Source: Flavobacteriales bacterium UBA1494
GTDB lineage: Bacteria; Bacteroidota; Bacteroidia; Flavobacteriales_E; Vicingaceae
Reading direction: 5' to 3'
NCBI GenBank assembly: GCA_905182175.1
Contig: CAJJAT010000008.1
Coordinates: forward strand, 62,001 to 126,000
Length of the DNA stretch: 64,000 nt
Position 1 is the stretch's first letter. Every line of letters begins with the position of its first letter. Below are positions 1 to 9,021 of this stretch, piece by piece. Below the pieces are notes generated by a model. It was not told where the DNA came from, ran no database searches, and saw only the letters and a program-made list of their open reading frames with translations. The translations under genes were made by a program, and so were the position numbers.

Positions 1-1
1 A

Positions 2-2296
2 AAGGCTCAAAAAGTAGGTGTTGTTTTGAGCGGCGGTGGCGCTGCAGGTTCAGCACATGTGGGAGTTTTAAAAGCCCTTGAAGAAAGCGAGATTCCAATT
101 GACTATATCGTTGGAACCTCCATTGGGGCTTTAATTGGAGGTCTTTATGCCGCTGGTTATTCTCCTGAACAAATCGAAGTAATGATTAGCTCACCTGAAT
201 TACGGAATTCCGGAAATGGTCTTATAGACGAGAAATTTCTATTTTACTTTACAAAAACCGATAAAAATAGCTCTGTTTTTTCATTGAATTTTAACGTAAA
301 TTCTGTCCCGGGGTCAAACTTTCCTACCAACTTAGTCTCTTCGATTTCTATAGACTATGGCCTAATGGAACTATTTAGCCCTGCAAACGTAGCGGCTGAC
401 CGAAATTTTGATCAATTAATGGTTCCTTTCAGGGCTACCGCTTCAAACGTTACTCAAAAAAAGCAGACTATATTTAAATCTGGAGACTTGTCAAAATCGA
501 TTAGAGCTTCAATGACTTACCCATTTTATATCTCACCGATAACTATCGATGGAGATCTAATGTTTGATGGAGGATTAGAAAATAATTTCCCGGTTGACAT
601 TATGTGCGACGAGTTCTTTCCAGATTACATTATAGCGAGTAACGTCGCAAGTCAGAATGTTGAACCAACAGAAGACAACTTTATTGCTCAGTTGAGAAGT
701 ATTTTAACGAACCAATCTGACTTTGAAATTAGCTGTGGAAAAGGCATTATCATTAATACTGACGTTAAGGACATTTCAACTTTTGACTTTTATGGCACCG
801 AACTAGCGCTAAAGCGAGGATACTTTACTGCTAAGAAACTAATTGACTCCATTCAGATGGATGTAAAAACAAAACGCACAAAATCTGAGGCAACCTTAAG
901 ACGGAATCAATTTAATTCAAAGAAACCAGCATTAAAGTTTGATTCTGTGAAAATATCAGGTGGTTATAGTAATCAAAGCCGCTATTTTAAAAGATCATTA
1001 AATTTAGATAAAAGCAACATTAACTCTACAGACTTAAGAGCATCATACTATAGATTAACATCAAACCCCAAAATCAGAAACGCTTACCCAACAGCAATTT
1101 ACAATAAACAGACAGGCAATTTCCAGCTGGATTTAGACATAAAAAAAGAGAAAATTTTCAAAGCTTCATTCGGGGGAGTAATTACAACAAAACCGTTCAG
1201 TACCGGATTCTTTCAACTTGACCATAATCTTATAAAGAAAACTGAATTAACAACTAGTGCAAACATTTACTTTGGAAGCTTCTATAATTCGGCACAAGCA
1301 AAAGTGAAATGGAATGCTACATTCGGAATACCATTTTACATAGAGAGTAAGTTTAGCGTAAATAGTTTCGATTATTTTAATGGAAGAGCAACGTTCATTG
1401 ATGACATTAATCCTCCGTATATTATAAATTCCGAACGATACTGGAGCACCCGGATTGCCATACCATTCTACACTAACGGCAAAATTATGGCCGGGTACAG
1501 CTACATGTGGCAGAATTATGAATACTACCAGTCCAACAGTTTTGTAAGAGGTGATACATCAGACAGAACTAGCTTCGAAGGAAATAAGTTTTTTATAACC
1601 TATGATCGTAATTCGTTGAACAGAAAACAATACGCAACAAAAGGCAGTAAGTTACTCATGAGGCTTTGCAGCGTAAATGGCAGAGAGAATACTACTCCGG
1701 GCTCTACAGCGCCAATTACATCTAGTGTTAATGAAAATCGAAGTTGGTTTGAAGCTCATGCGCTGTTGCACAAGTATTTTTTAAAGAAACGTAAGATTCA
1801 CCTTGGAGTTTCACTTGAAGCAAATGTATCAAGCCTTCCTATTTTTCAAAACTACACGGTCACAAGTTTAATTTCCCCGGCATTTGCTCCTTTGCCTGAG
1901 AATAGGACAATTTTCCAAGATAGATATAGAGCACGGTCTTACGCAGGTATTGGACTAAAAGCCATTTACTCTTTTAGAGATTTAATTGATTTTAGAGCAG
2001 AGATACACCTGTTCAAACCATTTGAAAAACTTAGTATAAATGCCGATGGATCAGTAGAGTATGACGAGGAGGTCTTTAGCGGAAACTTTTATGAAGATCT
2101 GAACTCTATCGTTTCTTTCAGTGGAAAAAACTCCATCTTTGAGGGCGATTACATCGGTACACTAACATCGGTATACCACAGTAAAGTTGGTCCCATTGCT
2201 GCTAGTCTAAATTATTACGATAATGAAGAAATTAAATTTAGCTTCTTAGTACATTTTGGATATATACTATTTAATAAAAAAGGGTTAGAAGAATGA
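2..2296 (+). CDS. Patatin-like phospholipase with C-terminal outer-membrane barrel (5' end cut by window)
   Basis: The reading frame is open from base 2, so the true start lies before the window. A TTG at 26 falls inside the first conserved block and is not the start. The glycine-rich oxyanion loop (SGGGAAGSAH), the nucleophile elbow GTSIG and the DGG motif carrying the catalytic aspartate (near 566-580) define a patatin Ser-Asp lipase. The remaining roughly 450 residues are rich in alternating aromatic and polar strands, as in the family that fuses patatin to a BamA/Omp85-like barrel, the same architecture as PlpD-type autotransporters. By family knowledge the lipase would be carried across or held at the outer membrane; that location is inferred. 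Its stop overlaps the murB start by 4 bases. Confidence 0.88.
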   Translation, partial: KAQKVGVVLSGGGAAGSAHVGVLKALEESEIPIDYIVGTSIGALIGGLYAAGYSPEQIEVMISSPELRNSGNGLIDEKFLFYFTKTDKNSSVFSLNFNVNSVPGSNFPTNLVSSISIDYGLMELFSPANVAADRNFDQLMVPFRATASNVTQKKQTIFKSGDLSKSIRASMTYPFYISPITIDGDLMFDGGLENNFPVDIMCDEFFPDYIIASNVASQNVEPTEDNFIAQLRSILTNQSDFEISCGKGIIINTDVKDISTFDFYGTELALKRGYFTAKKLIDSIQMDVKTKRTKSEATLRRNQFNSKKPALKFDSVKISGGYSNQSRYFKRSLNLDKSNINSTDLRASYYRLTSNPKIRNAYPTAIYNKQTGNFQLDLDIKKEKIFKASFGGVITTKPFSTGFFQLDHNLIKKTELTTSANIYFGSFYNSAQAKVKWNATFGIPFYIESKFSVNSFDYFNGRATFIDDINPPYIINSERYWSTRIAIPFYTNGKIMAGYSYMWQNYEYYQSNSFVRGDTSDRTSFEGNKFFITYDRNSLNRKQYATKGSKLLMRLCSVNGRENTTPGSTAPITSSVNENRSWFEAHALLHKYFLKKRKIHLGVSLEANVSSLPIFQNYTVTSLISPAFAPLPENRTIFQDRYRARSYAGIGLKAIYSFRDLIDFRAEIHLFKPFEKLSINADGSVEYDEEVFSGNFYEDLNSIVSFSGKNSIFEGDYIGTLTSVYHSKVGPIAASLNYYDNEEIKFSFLVHFGYILFNKKGLEE

Positions 2297-3309
2297 AAAA
2301 CAACATAAATTTAAAGGAATACAATACTTTTGGTATCGAAGTTTTTGCAAAAGAGTTTTATTCTATCAATTCTGCACTTGATGCAAAAACATTCTTTTTA
2401 CAAGAAAATTTTAATGATCGAGAACTTCTAATTATTGGAGGAGGAAGTAATTTATTATTCACTGAAGATTTTAATGGTGCTGTTGTTCACAATGAAATTA
2501 AAGGTACTTCTGTAGAATCTGAAAATGAAAACGAAGTTTTACTCAAAGTAGGGGCTGGTGAAAATTGGCATGAATTTGTATTACACTGCATAAATGAAGG
2601 ATATGCAGGACTTGAAAATTTATCCTTAATTCCTGGTAATGTTGGTGCAAGCCCAATGCAAAACATCGGAGCTTATGGAGTGGAGGTAAAAGACTTGATT
2701 ACAGAAGTTGAGGCAATTAGAATTAGAGATGCAGAAATAGTAACTTTTAGCAACCCTGAATGTGAATTTGACTATCGTAGCAGCATCTTCAAAACAACTT
2801 GCAAAAATGAATATTTCATCACTTCAGTAACTTTCAAGTTAACAAAGAGCCCTGTTTTTAACATCTCCTATGGGGCCATTAAAAGTCAGCTAGAGCACAA
2901 TAATATTGACATACAAACAGTAAATATTAAAGACATTTCAGATGCTGTTATAACCATTCGTCAGAGTAAATTGCCAGATCCAAAGGAAATTGGAAATTCT
3001 GGAAGTTTTTTCAAAAACCCAATAATTGATAATGATACATTCGAAAAGCTGAAAAAAACACACAAGGATATGCCAGCTTATAAACTGCCAAAAGGTGGAT
3101 ATAAGTTAGCTGCAGGCTGGCTTATAGAAAAAACTGGTTGGAAAGGATATACAGAAGGTAACTATGGGGTTCATGAAAAACAAGCCTTAGTTTTAGTCAA
3201 TTATGGAGGCGCGACCGGTTTGGAGATTTATGATCTTTCCGAACGTGTATTGTTATCCGTTGAGAACAAATTTGGAATTACCTTGGAAAGAGAAGTAAAT
3301 ATTATTTAA
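2293..3309 (+). CDS. murB: UDP-N-acetylenolpyruvoylglucosamine reductase
   Basis: MurB reduces UDP-GlcNAc-enolpyruvate to UDP-MurNAc with NADPH and FAD, the second committed step of peptidoglycan synthesis in the cytoplasm. FAD-binding motifs are visible at residues 49-53 (GGGSN) and in the GLENLSLIPGNVGA block. The catalytic serine sits in GSFFKNP at residue 238. At 338 residues, with a long C-terminal substrate domain, it matches the type I (E. coli-like, about 342 residue) form. The ATG overlaps the upstream stop (ATGA), which suggests translational coupling to the patatin gene, although the two functions are unrelated. It converges on the phosphatase gene with a 24-base gap, and no hairpin terminator is visible there. 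Confidence 0.97.
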   Translation: MKNNINLKEYNTFGIEVFAKEFYSINSALDAKTFFLQENFNDRELLIIGGGSNLLFTEDFNGAVVHNEIKGTSVESENENEVLLKVGAGENWHEFVLHCINEGYAGLENLSLIPGNVGASPMQNIGAYGVEVKDLITEVEAIRIRDAEIVTFSNPECEFDYRSSIFKTTCKNEYFITSVTFKLTKSPVFNISYGAIKSQLEHNNIDIQTVNIKDISDAVITIRQSKLPDPKEIGNSGSFFKNPIIDNDTFEKLKKTHKDMPAYKLPKGGYKLAAGWLIEKTGWKGYTEGNYGVHEKQALVLVNYGGATGLEIYDLSERVLLSVENKFGITLEREVNII

Positions 3310-3333
3310 CAAAAAGGATAGCTAGAGCAATTT

Positions 3334-4080
3334 CTATAATTCTGAATTCTTTAATTTTCCACTTCGAACTAATTTATGGAAGTATTTTTTAGTTCGAGCT
3401 ATTTCTATTCCTTTTTGGTGCATTTCGTTGTGGCAATCTGACCCTAAAAATGAAATTAACTCTTCATCTATCAATCGCTCAGCAATTTTTTGAGCTTCTG
3501 GACCGTAATGACCGACGAGAGAAAGCATATTTAACTGAAGATGAACGCCTTTTTCTTTTAACTCTCTATATTTTTCAAACTCTTTATAATAATATCCGTA
3601 GCGCTCTGGATGTGCCAATACAGGAATGTAACCATTGGTTTGCAGCTCAAAAATGAAAGAAGCCATATTGGGCGGCTCAGTCATAAAAGGCAGTTCAAAT
3701 AATAAATAATTTTTCCCAAAAGTCAACAACTTTCCTCCTTTCACTTGTGGCTCCAAAACTTCATCTAAGTAATACTCAGCCGCAGCTTCAAGTTGTATTT
3801 CTATATTTTGTCTTTTTAATTCCGCTCTTACATCTCTTAACCCTCCTAATATTGTTTCAGGAGTATTTTTGTAAAAATCACTCATTACGTGGGGAGTAGT
3901 AATAATTTTTTTATACCCCATTTCCTGAAAGGATCGAATCATATTAATTGAGTCCTCTAGACTCTTTGATCCATCGTCAATAGCAGGTATTAGGTGAGAA
4001 TGAAGATCTGTCCCTAATAGAGCTAAATCTACAGGGGCTAATATTTCTTCTTTTTTGAAAATCTTGGAAAACCAACTCAT
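3334..4080 (-). CDS. CpsB/CapC-type PHP-domain tyrosine-protein phosphatase
   Basis: This is a PHP-superfamily protein. The N-terminal metal-binding motif DLHSHL (residues 25-30) is followed by IPAIDDG (31-37), a TTPH motif, an AHPERY motif and a C-terminal GSDCH motif, the standard set of His/Asp metal ligands of CpsB/YwqE phosphatases. These enzymes dephosphorylate the bacterial tyrosine kinase (Wzc/CpsD type) that controls capsule or exopolysaccharide chain length. No kinase or Wza-like exporter lies in the window. It is the last gene of the minus-strand polysaccharide operon, 19 bases after the epimerase gene. Its length (248) is normal for the family. Confidence 0.9.
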   Translation of the reverse strand: MSWFSKIFKKEEILAPVDLALLGTDLHSHLIPAIDDGSKSLEDSINMIRSFQEMGYKKIITTPHVMSDFYKNTPETILGGLRDVRAELKRQNIEIQLEAAAEYYLDEVLEPQVKGGKLLTFGKNYLLFELPFMTEPPNMASFIFELQTNGYIPVLAHPERYGYYYKEFEKYRELKEKGVHLQLNMLSLVGHYGPEAQKIAERLIDEELISFLGSDCHNEMHQKGIEIARTKKYFHKLVRSGKLKNSEL

Positions 4081-4099
4081 ATCCTAGAAATTACGAATT

Positions 4100-5083
4100 C
4101 TACTTATTTTTAAACCAATCTATGGTTTCTTGCATTCCTTCTTTAAAGCGAACTTGAGGATTGTATCCTAACATTTTCTTTGCCTTGGATATATCTGCTA
4201 AGGAGTTTTTAACATCTCCTGCTCTCTCTTCTCTGTGCACAACAGAAACATCTGCACCTACCCCTTTCTTGACGGTCTCAAATAAATCTATCAAAGAATA
4301 GCTTTCTCCAACAGCAACATTAAACACTTCGCCTATCGCATTGTCATCTGTTGTAAATAGAGCTCGGATGTTAGCTTGAACAGCATTTTCTACGAAAGTA
4401 AAATCTCTACTTTGTTTCCCATCTCCGTTTATAAAAGGAGATTGATTTTTAAGCAGTGATTCAATAAATATCGGTATTACTGCAGCATAAGCTCCATCAG
4501 GACTCTGGTTCGGTCCAAAAATATTAAAATATCTTAGTCCGATTATTTCTTGCCCGTAGCTTAAATGGGACACTTTAGCATATAACTCATTTGTATATTT
4601 ACTAACGGCATACGGCGAAAGAGGACTTCCTATCTCAGCTTCAATTTTGGGAAGTTTTTGTGAATCCCCATATACAGAAGATGAGCTAGCGTAAACTATC
4701 CGTTTGACCTTATTTTTTCGTGCTGCAGTAATCATATTTAAAAACCCTACAACATTTGCATTGTTAGTCGCAAGGGGGTTTGCCAATGACCTTGGTACAG
4801 AGCCTAGAGCTGCTTGATTGCTAATAAAATCGATCCCTTCAGTCACTTTCAAACAATCATCATAATTGCTAATGTCTCCGTTCACAAACTCAAAATTTGC
4901 AAATTCCATAAAAGGTTTCAAGTTCTCTCCAGAACTATTTGATAAGTCGTCTATTACTCGAACCTTTTTTGCTCCAAAGGTCAATAGATAGTTAACAATA
5001 TTTGACCCAATGAATCCCGCTCCTCCAGTTATTAAAAAACTAGTTTTTGATATATCTGTCTGATGAAAATTCGAGGTATACAT
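4100..5083 (-). CDS. UDP-N-acetylglucosamine 4-epimerase-like SDR (WbpP/TviC type)
   Basis: This is an extended short-chain dehydrogenase with the NAD-binding GGAGFIG motif at residues 20-26, an SSSSVYG catalytic-serine block and the YAVSK catalytic YxxxK. The closest family I recognise is WbpP/TviC, which interconverts UDP-GlcNAc and UDP-GalNAc, or the uronic forms. The pairing with a WbpO/TviB-like dehydrogenase two genes upstream fits a UDP-GalNAcA route. UDP-glucose 4-epimerase activity is an alternative that sequence alone does not exclude. Length 327 residues; the N-terminal 15 residues before the Rossmann strand are typical of WbpP. It lies 6 bases from rfbB in the operon. Confidence 0.8.
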   Translation of the reverse strand: MYTSNFHQTDISKTSFLITGGAGFIGSNIVNYLLTFGAKKVRVIDDLSNSSGENLKPFMEFANFEFVNGDISNYDDCLKVTEGIDFISNQAALGSVPRSLANPLATNNANVVGFLNMITAARKNKVKRIVYASSSSVYGDSQKLPKIEAEIGSPLSPYAVSKYTNELYAKVSHLSYGQEIIGLRYFNIFGPNQSPDGAYAAVIPIFIESLLKNQSPFINGDGKQSRDFTFVENAVQANIRALFTTDDNAIGEVFNVAVGESYSLIDLFETVKKGVGADVSVVHREERAGDVKNSLADISKAKKMLGYNPQVRFKEGMQETIDWFKNK

Positions 5084-5089
5084 ATATTT

Positions 5090-6151
5090 TTATCTTGCGT
5101 TGTATTGTGATTGATAGTATTTCTGATAATTTCCCGATGTAACGTTATTTAGCCATTCGTCATTATTCAAATACCATTGTACAGTTTCTTCTAATCCTTG
5201 TTCAAACTTAATTGATGGTGACCAACCTAATTCATTCTTTAACTTAGAAGCGTCAATAGCATAACGCTGGTCATGTCCACTTCTATCTTTGACGTAGGAT
5301 ATTAACTTTTCAGATTCACCTTTATCACGTCCTAACTTCTCATCCATAATCTTACATAACGCCTTAATTAAATGGATATTCTGCCATTCATTATTTCCAC
5401 CAATATTATAGGTATCACCTTCTTTACCCTTGTTGAAAATAACATCAATCGCATCAGCATGATCATTCACCCATAGCCAATCTCTTACGTTATCTCCCTT
5501 CCCGTATACAGGAAGCGGCTTTTCTTGCTTTATGTTATTTATAAACAACGGTATAAGTTTCTCCGGAAATTGATTTGCTCCATAATTATTTGAGCAATTT
5601 GAAATTACCATAGGAAAACCATACGTATGATGATACGCTCTTACCAAGTGGTCTGAACTAGCTTTAGAGGATGAATATGGGCTTCTAGGATCATAAGGAG
5701 TGTCTTCTGTAAAATAACCAGTTTCACCCAGAGAACCATATACCTCATCCGTTGAAACATGATAAAATAGCTTATTTGAGAAATTGTTTCCCCAATATTT
5801 TCTAGCAACATTCATCAAATTAGCAGTCCCTATTACGTTTGTTTGAATAAATTCTAATGGATTTGTAATTGAACGATCTACATGAGATTCTGCCGCTAAA
5901 TGTATCACTGAATCTACCTTGTATTTCGTAAAAGTCTCCTCAACAAAAGCCTCATCCAAGATATCCCCTTTCACAAAAGTATAATTTGGCTTTTGATCAA
6001 CATCTCGCAGGTTTTCTAAATTACCTGCATACGTTAGCTTATCAAAATTAACTATCTGGCAATCCGGGTATTTATTTACAAACAACCTCACGACATGAGA
6101 ACCAATAAATCCTGCTCCTCCTGTTATTAAAATACTTTTCTTTTCCATCAT
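5090..6151 (-). CDS. rfbB: dTDP-glucose 4,6-dehydratase
   Basis: RfbB/RmlB converts dTDP-glucose to dTDP-4-keto-6-deoxyglucose, the branch point for 6-deoxy sugars in surface polysaccharides. The NAD-binding GGAGFIGSH is at residues 11-19. The STDEVYG block holds the catalytic Thr-Asp-Glu, and YSSSK supplies the YxxxK. The 353-residue length is normal. The start overlaps the stop of the upstream dehydrogenase gene by 4 bases. The partner genes rfbA, rfbC and rfbD, needed to make dTDP-rhamnose, are not in this window, so they are elsewhere or the keto sugar feeds a different product, for example an amino sugar made by the aminotransferase and acetyltransferase of this operon. Confidence 0.93.
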   Translation of the reverse strand: MMEKKSILITGGAGFIGSHVVRLFVNKYPDCQIVNFDKLTYAGNLENLRDVDQKPNYTFVKGDILDEAFVEETFTKYKVDSVIHLAAESHVDRSITNPLEFIQTNVIGTANLMNVARKYWGNNFSNKLFYHVSTDEVYGSLGETGYFTEDTPYDPRSPYSSSKASSDHLVRAYHHTYGFPMVISNCSNNYGANQFPEKLIPLFINNIKQEKPLPVYGKGDNVRDWLWVNDHADAIDVIFNKGKEGDTYNIGGNNEWQNIHLIKALCKIMDEKLGRDKGESEKLISYVKDRSGHDQRYAIDASKLKNELGWSPSIKFEQGLEETVQWYLNNDEWLNNVTSGNYQKYYQSQYNAR

Positions 6152-7443
6152 AAACTCAGATAATTTATATTCCCAACCTTATTTTTCAGACTTCCTTTCA
6201 CATCAAAAATGAACCCATTATCATCCAATAAAGCTCTAAAATAAGACTCTTCTTTTGCAATGTATTCTTCGTGATTTACCGCTACTAGTATGGCTTCATA
6301 ATGGTCAGCTTCCTTATCTGCCAAAGAAAATCCATAGTGCTTTTTTAAATCAGCTGAGGATGCGAAAGGATCAATTACGTCCACTTCAAGGCCGAAAGAC
6401 CTTAATTCATCAATAACGTCGACCACCTTAGAGTTTCTAATATCACTTACATTTTCTTTGAATGTAGCTCCCATGACAAGAACTTTTGCTCCATTTGAAG
6501 CCCCGTTTTTAGCAACAATTTCCTTTGTAATACGCCCTGCAATATGGCTTCCCATTCCGTCATTAACGGCTCTTCCTGAATTTATTATCTGAGCATGATA
6601 CCCAAATTCTTTCGCTTTATAAGTCAAATAATAGGGGTCAACACCTATACAGTGACCTCCAACAAGACCAGGCGAAAAATTCAAGAAATTCCACTTCGTT
6701 CCCGCTGCCTCTAAAACTTCGTAAGTATTAATTCCCATCTTATTGAAGATGATAGATAGCTCATTTATGAGTGCTATATTTACATCACGTTGCGTGTTTT
6801 CAATAATTTTCGCCGCTTCTGCAACTTTAATTGACGCTGCTCTATGAACGCCTGCATGCACGACTAACTCGTATGTCTTTGCAATTTCATCTAACGATGT
6901 CTCACAACAACCGGAAACAACTTTTACTACGTTCTGCAAGGTATGCTGAGTATCACCCGGGTTAATTCTTTCAGGGGAATAACCCACCATGAAATCTTTT
7001 CTGAACTCAAGCCCACTCAATTTCTCTATTACTGGAACGCAATCTTCCTCCGTACATCCCGGGTAAACTGTTGATTCGAAAACGACGTAATCTCCTTTCT
7101 TAATTACCTTACCAACAGTAGTTGATGCAGAAATCAAAGGTTTCAAATCAGGCAGGTTGTGCTGGTCAATAGGGGTTGGAACAGCTACAATATAAAATTT
7201 AGCTGCTTTTAAATCTTCAATATCGGCAGAAAAGCTAATATCCGAATTTTTAAATTCTGAAGCCAAAAGTTCCTCGCTAGGATCTTCATTGTTCTTCATC
7301 ATTTCAACCCTTTCTTCACTAATATCATACCCAATTACAGCAACTTTTTTAGCCAAAGCTAAGGCAATTGGCAATCCTACATATCCTAAACCTATTACTG
7401 CTATTTTTTCCTTCTTATCTAAAATATCTTGATAAATTCCCAT
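6148..7443 (-). CDS. UDP-N-acetylhexosamine 6-dehydrogenase (WbpO/TviB-like nucleotide sugar dehydrogenase)
   Basis: This UDP-sugar dehydrogenase has an N-terminal Rossmann motif GLGYVGLP beginning near residue 18, the SPERINPGD block and the catalytic-cysteine motif GGHCIGVDPYYL. The SPERINPGD and VDPYYL signatures are those of the WbpO/TviB/WecC branch, which oxidises UDP-N-acetylhexosamines to uronic acids using NAD, and not of the UDP-glucose branch. With the WbpP-like epimerase it could make UDP-GalNAcA; alternatively, as WbpA, it could make UDP-GlcNAcA for the acetyltransferase/aminotransferase pair. Sequence alone does not decide between these. The operon also contains a separate UDP-glucose dehydrogenase, so the two are not redundant copies. 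Confidence 0.86.
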   Translation of the reverse strand: MGIYQDILDKKEKIAVIGLGYVGLPIALALAKKVAVIGYDISEERVEMMKNNEDPSEELLASEFKNSDISFSADIEDLKAAKFYIVAVPTPIDQHNLPDLKPLISASTTVGKVIKKGDYVVFESTVYPGCTEEDCVPVIEKLSGLEFRKDFMVGYSPERINPGDTQHTLQNVVKVVSGCCETSLDEIAKTYELVVHAGVHRAASIKVAEAAKIIENTQRDVNIALINELSIIFNKMGINTYEVLEAAGTKWNFLNFSPGLVGGHCIGVDPYYLTYKAKEFGYHAQIINSGRAVNDGMGSHIAGRITKEIVAKNGASNGAKVLVMGATFKENVSDIRNSKVVDVIDELRSFGLEVDVIDPFASSADLKKHYGFSLADKEADHYEAILVAVNHEEYIAKEESYFRALLDDNGFIFDVKGSLKNKVGNINYLSL

Positions 7444-7455
7444 GCTACTTAATTT

Positions 7456-8031
7456 TTAATCAATTGTTTTACTAACCTGACTATTTTCTAGCTTATATTC
7501 TTGTTTCGACTCAATGCAGTGTGCAGAGCCATTTTTATCAAAATCTAATCGGTGGCCGTGCTCACTAATCCATCCAATTTGCTTTGCAGGATTACCTACC
7601 ATTAAAGCATAATCTTTTACTGCTTTTGTAATTACAGCTCCGGCTCCAATAAAACAATACATTCCTAAGTCGTTGCCACAAACAATAGTTGCATTCGCTC
7701 CAATACTCGCTCCTTTTCTAACAGTTGTCTTCGTATATTGATCTCTCCTTACAATTGCACTTCTGGGGTTCATAATATTTGTAAAAACCATCGAAGGACC
7801 TAGAAAAACATCATCTTCGCAGACTACACCAGAATAAATGGATACGTTATTCTGAATTTTCACATTATTTCCTAATATGACCTCTGGTGAAATCACACAA
7901 TTTTGTCCAACATTGCACCTTTCTCCCAGAGTTGAGTTAGACATTATATGGCAAAAGTGCCATATTTTAGTACCTTTTCCGATGGTACAACCCTCGTCAA
8001 TAACTGCCGTTTCATGTGCGAAGTAGTCCAT
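7456..8031 (-). CDS. Left-handed beta-helix N-acetyltransferase (WbpD/FdtC-like)
   Basis: Hexapeptide repeats run through most of the 191 residues (for example IGKGTKI, VILGNNV, IGANAT, IGAGAVI), forming a trimeric left-handed beta-helix that uses acetyl-CoA. The block ending VGNPAKQIGWISEHG is typical of the WbpD/WlbB and FdtC sugar acetyltransferases, which N-acetylate an amino group installed by a DegT-family aminotransferase. Such an aminotransferase is the first gene of this operon, three genes upstream. The natural substrate could be UDP-GlcNAc(3NH2)A or a dTDP-3-amino-6-deoxyhexose; the gene neighbourhood does not settle it. It abuts the UDP-xylose synthase gene directly (stop at 8032, start at 8031). 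Confidence 0.87.
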   Translation of the reverse strand: MDYFAHETAVIDEGCTIGKGTKIWHFCHIMSNSTLGERCNVGQNCVISPEVILGNNVKIQNNVSIYSGVVCEDDVFLGPSMVFTNIMNPRSAIVRRDQYTKTTVRKGASIGANATIVCGNDLGMYCFIGAGAVITKAVKDYALMVGNPAKQIGWISEHGHRLDFDKNGSAHCIESKQEYKLENSQVSKTID

Positions 8032-9021
8032 TTATTTCGTTATGAATTTAGAAAAATCATTGTGATCTTTTTTATGCAACTCCTCTTGAGTTAACGATTT
8101 AAAATAATCAAAAGTTATCTTTAATCCTTCTGCCCTATTCACCTTTGGAGCCCAACCTGACAACTCTCGCTGTGCAATATCGATATTGGGTCTACGTTGC
8201 ATCGGATCATCTGTTGGGAGTCCCTTGTAAATGATTTTCTGAGAAGTACCAGTTAATTTTATAATCTCTTTCGCGAAATCAAGAATTGTTATTTCATCTG
8301 GGTTTCCGACATTAACCGGCTGAACATAATTACTGTGCAACAATCTATAAATGCCTTCAACCAGGTCATCAACATAACAAAATGATCTGGTTTGATTCCC
8401 CTCTCCAAAGACAGTCAAATCTTCCCCTCTAAGAGCCTGTCCAATAAATGCAGGCAACACTCGGCCATCATTTAACCTCATTCGTGGACCGTACGTGTTA
8501 AAAATTCGAACAATGGCAATTTCTACCTTATGAAACGTATGATACGCCATCGTTATGGCTTCTTGGAATCGTTTTGCTTCGTCATAAACTCCTCGAGGAC
8601 CAATCGGATTCACATTCCCCCAATACTCTTCTGCTTGAGGATGAACCAAAGGATCTCCGTAGACCTCAGAGGTTGAAGCGACTAATATTTTAGCTCCTTT
8701 AGCTTTCGCCAACCCTAATAAATTATGTGTCCCTAAGGAACTAACCTTTAAGGTTTGAATTGGAATTTTTAGATAATCAATAGGGCTTGCGGGTGATGCA
8801 AAATGCAAGATAAAATCTAAATCCCCTGCAACATGCACATATTTGGATACATCTTGATTGTAAAACTCAAATTGTTCCAATGGGAACAAATGCTCCAAGT
8901 TTCTAATATTTCCTGTTATCAGGTTATCCATTCCAACAACGTGAAATCCTTCCTTGATAAAACGATCGCAGAGATGTGATCCTAGAAAACCTGCGGCACC
9001 GGTAATTAATACTCTTTTCAT
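8032..9021 (-). CDS. UDP-glucuronate decarboxylase (UDP-xylose synthase)
   Basis: This extended SDR carries the GAAGFLGSH motif at residues 8-16, followed by [20 protein letters not shown] and the catalytic YDEAK, all signatures of UDP-xylose synthase. It decarboxylates UDP-glucuronate to UDP-xylose. Its substrate is the product of the UDP-glucose dehydrogenase encoded immediately upstream (stop at 9022, start at 9021, no gap), so the two form a complete UDP-Glc to UDP-GlcA to UDP-Xyl route. This predicts xylose, or a sugar derived from it, in the surface polysaccharide. The 329-residue length matches bacterial UXS, without the membrane anchor of the eukaryotic enzymes. Confidence 0.92.
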   Translation of the reverse strand: MKRVLITGAAGFLGSHLCDRFIKEGFHVVGMDNLITGNIRNLEHLFPLEQFEFYNQDVSKYVHVAGDLDFILHFASPASPIDYLKIPIQTLKVSSLGTHNLLGLAKAKGAKILVASTSEVYGDPLVHPQAEEYWGNVNPIGPRGVYDEAKRFQEAITMAYHTFHKVEIAIVRIFNTYGPRMRLNDGRVLPAFIGQALRGEDLTVFGEGNQTRSFCYVDDLVEGIYRLLHSNYVQPVNVGNPDEITILDFAKEIIKLTGTSQKIIYKGLPTDDPMQRRPNIDIAQRELSGWAPKVNRAEGLKITFDYFKSLTQEELHKKDHNDFSKFITK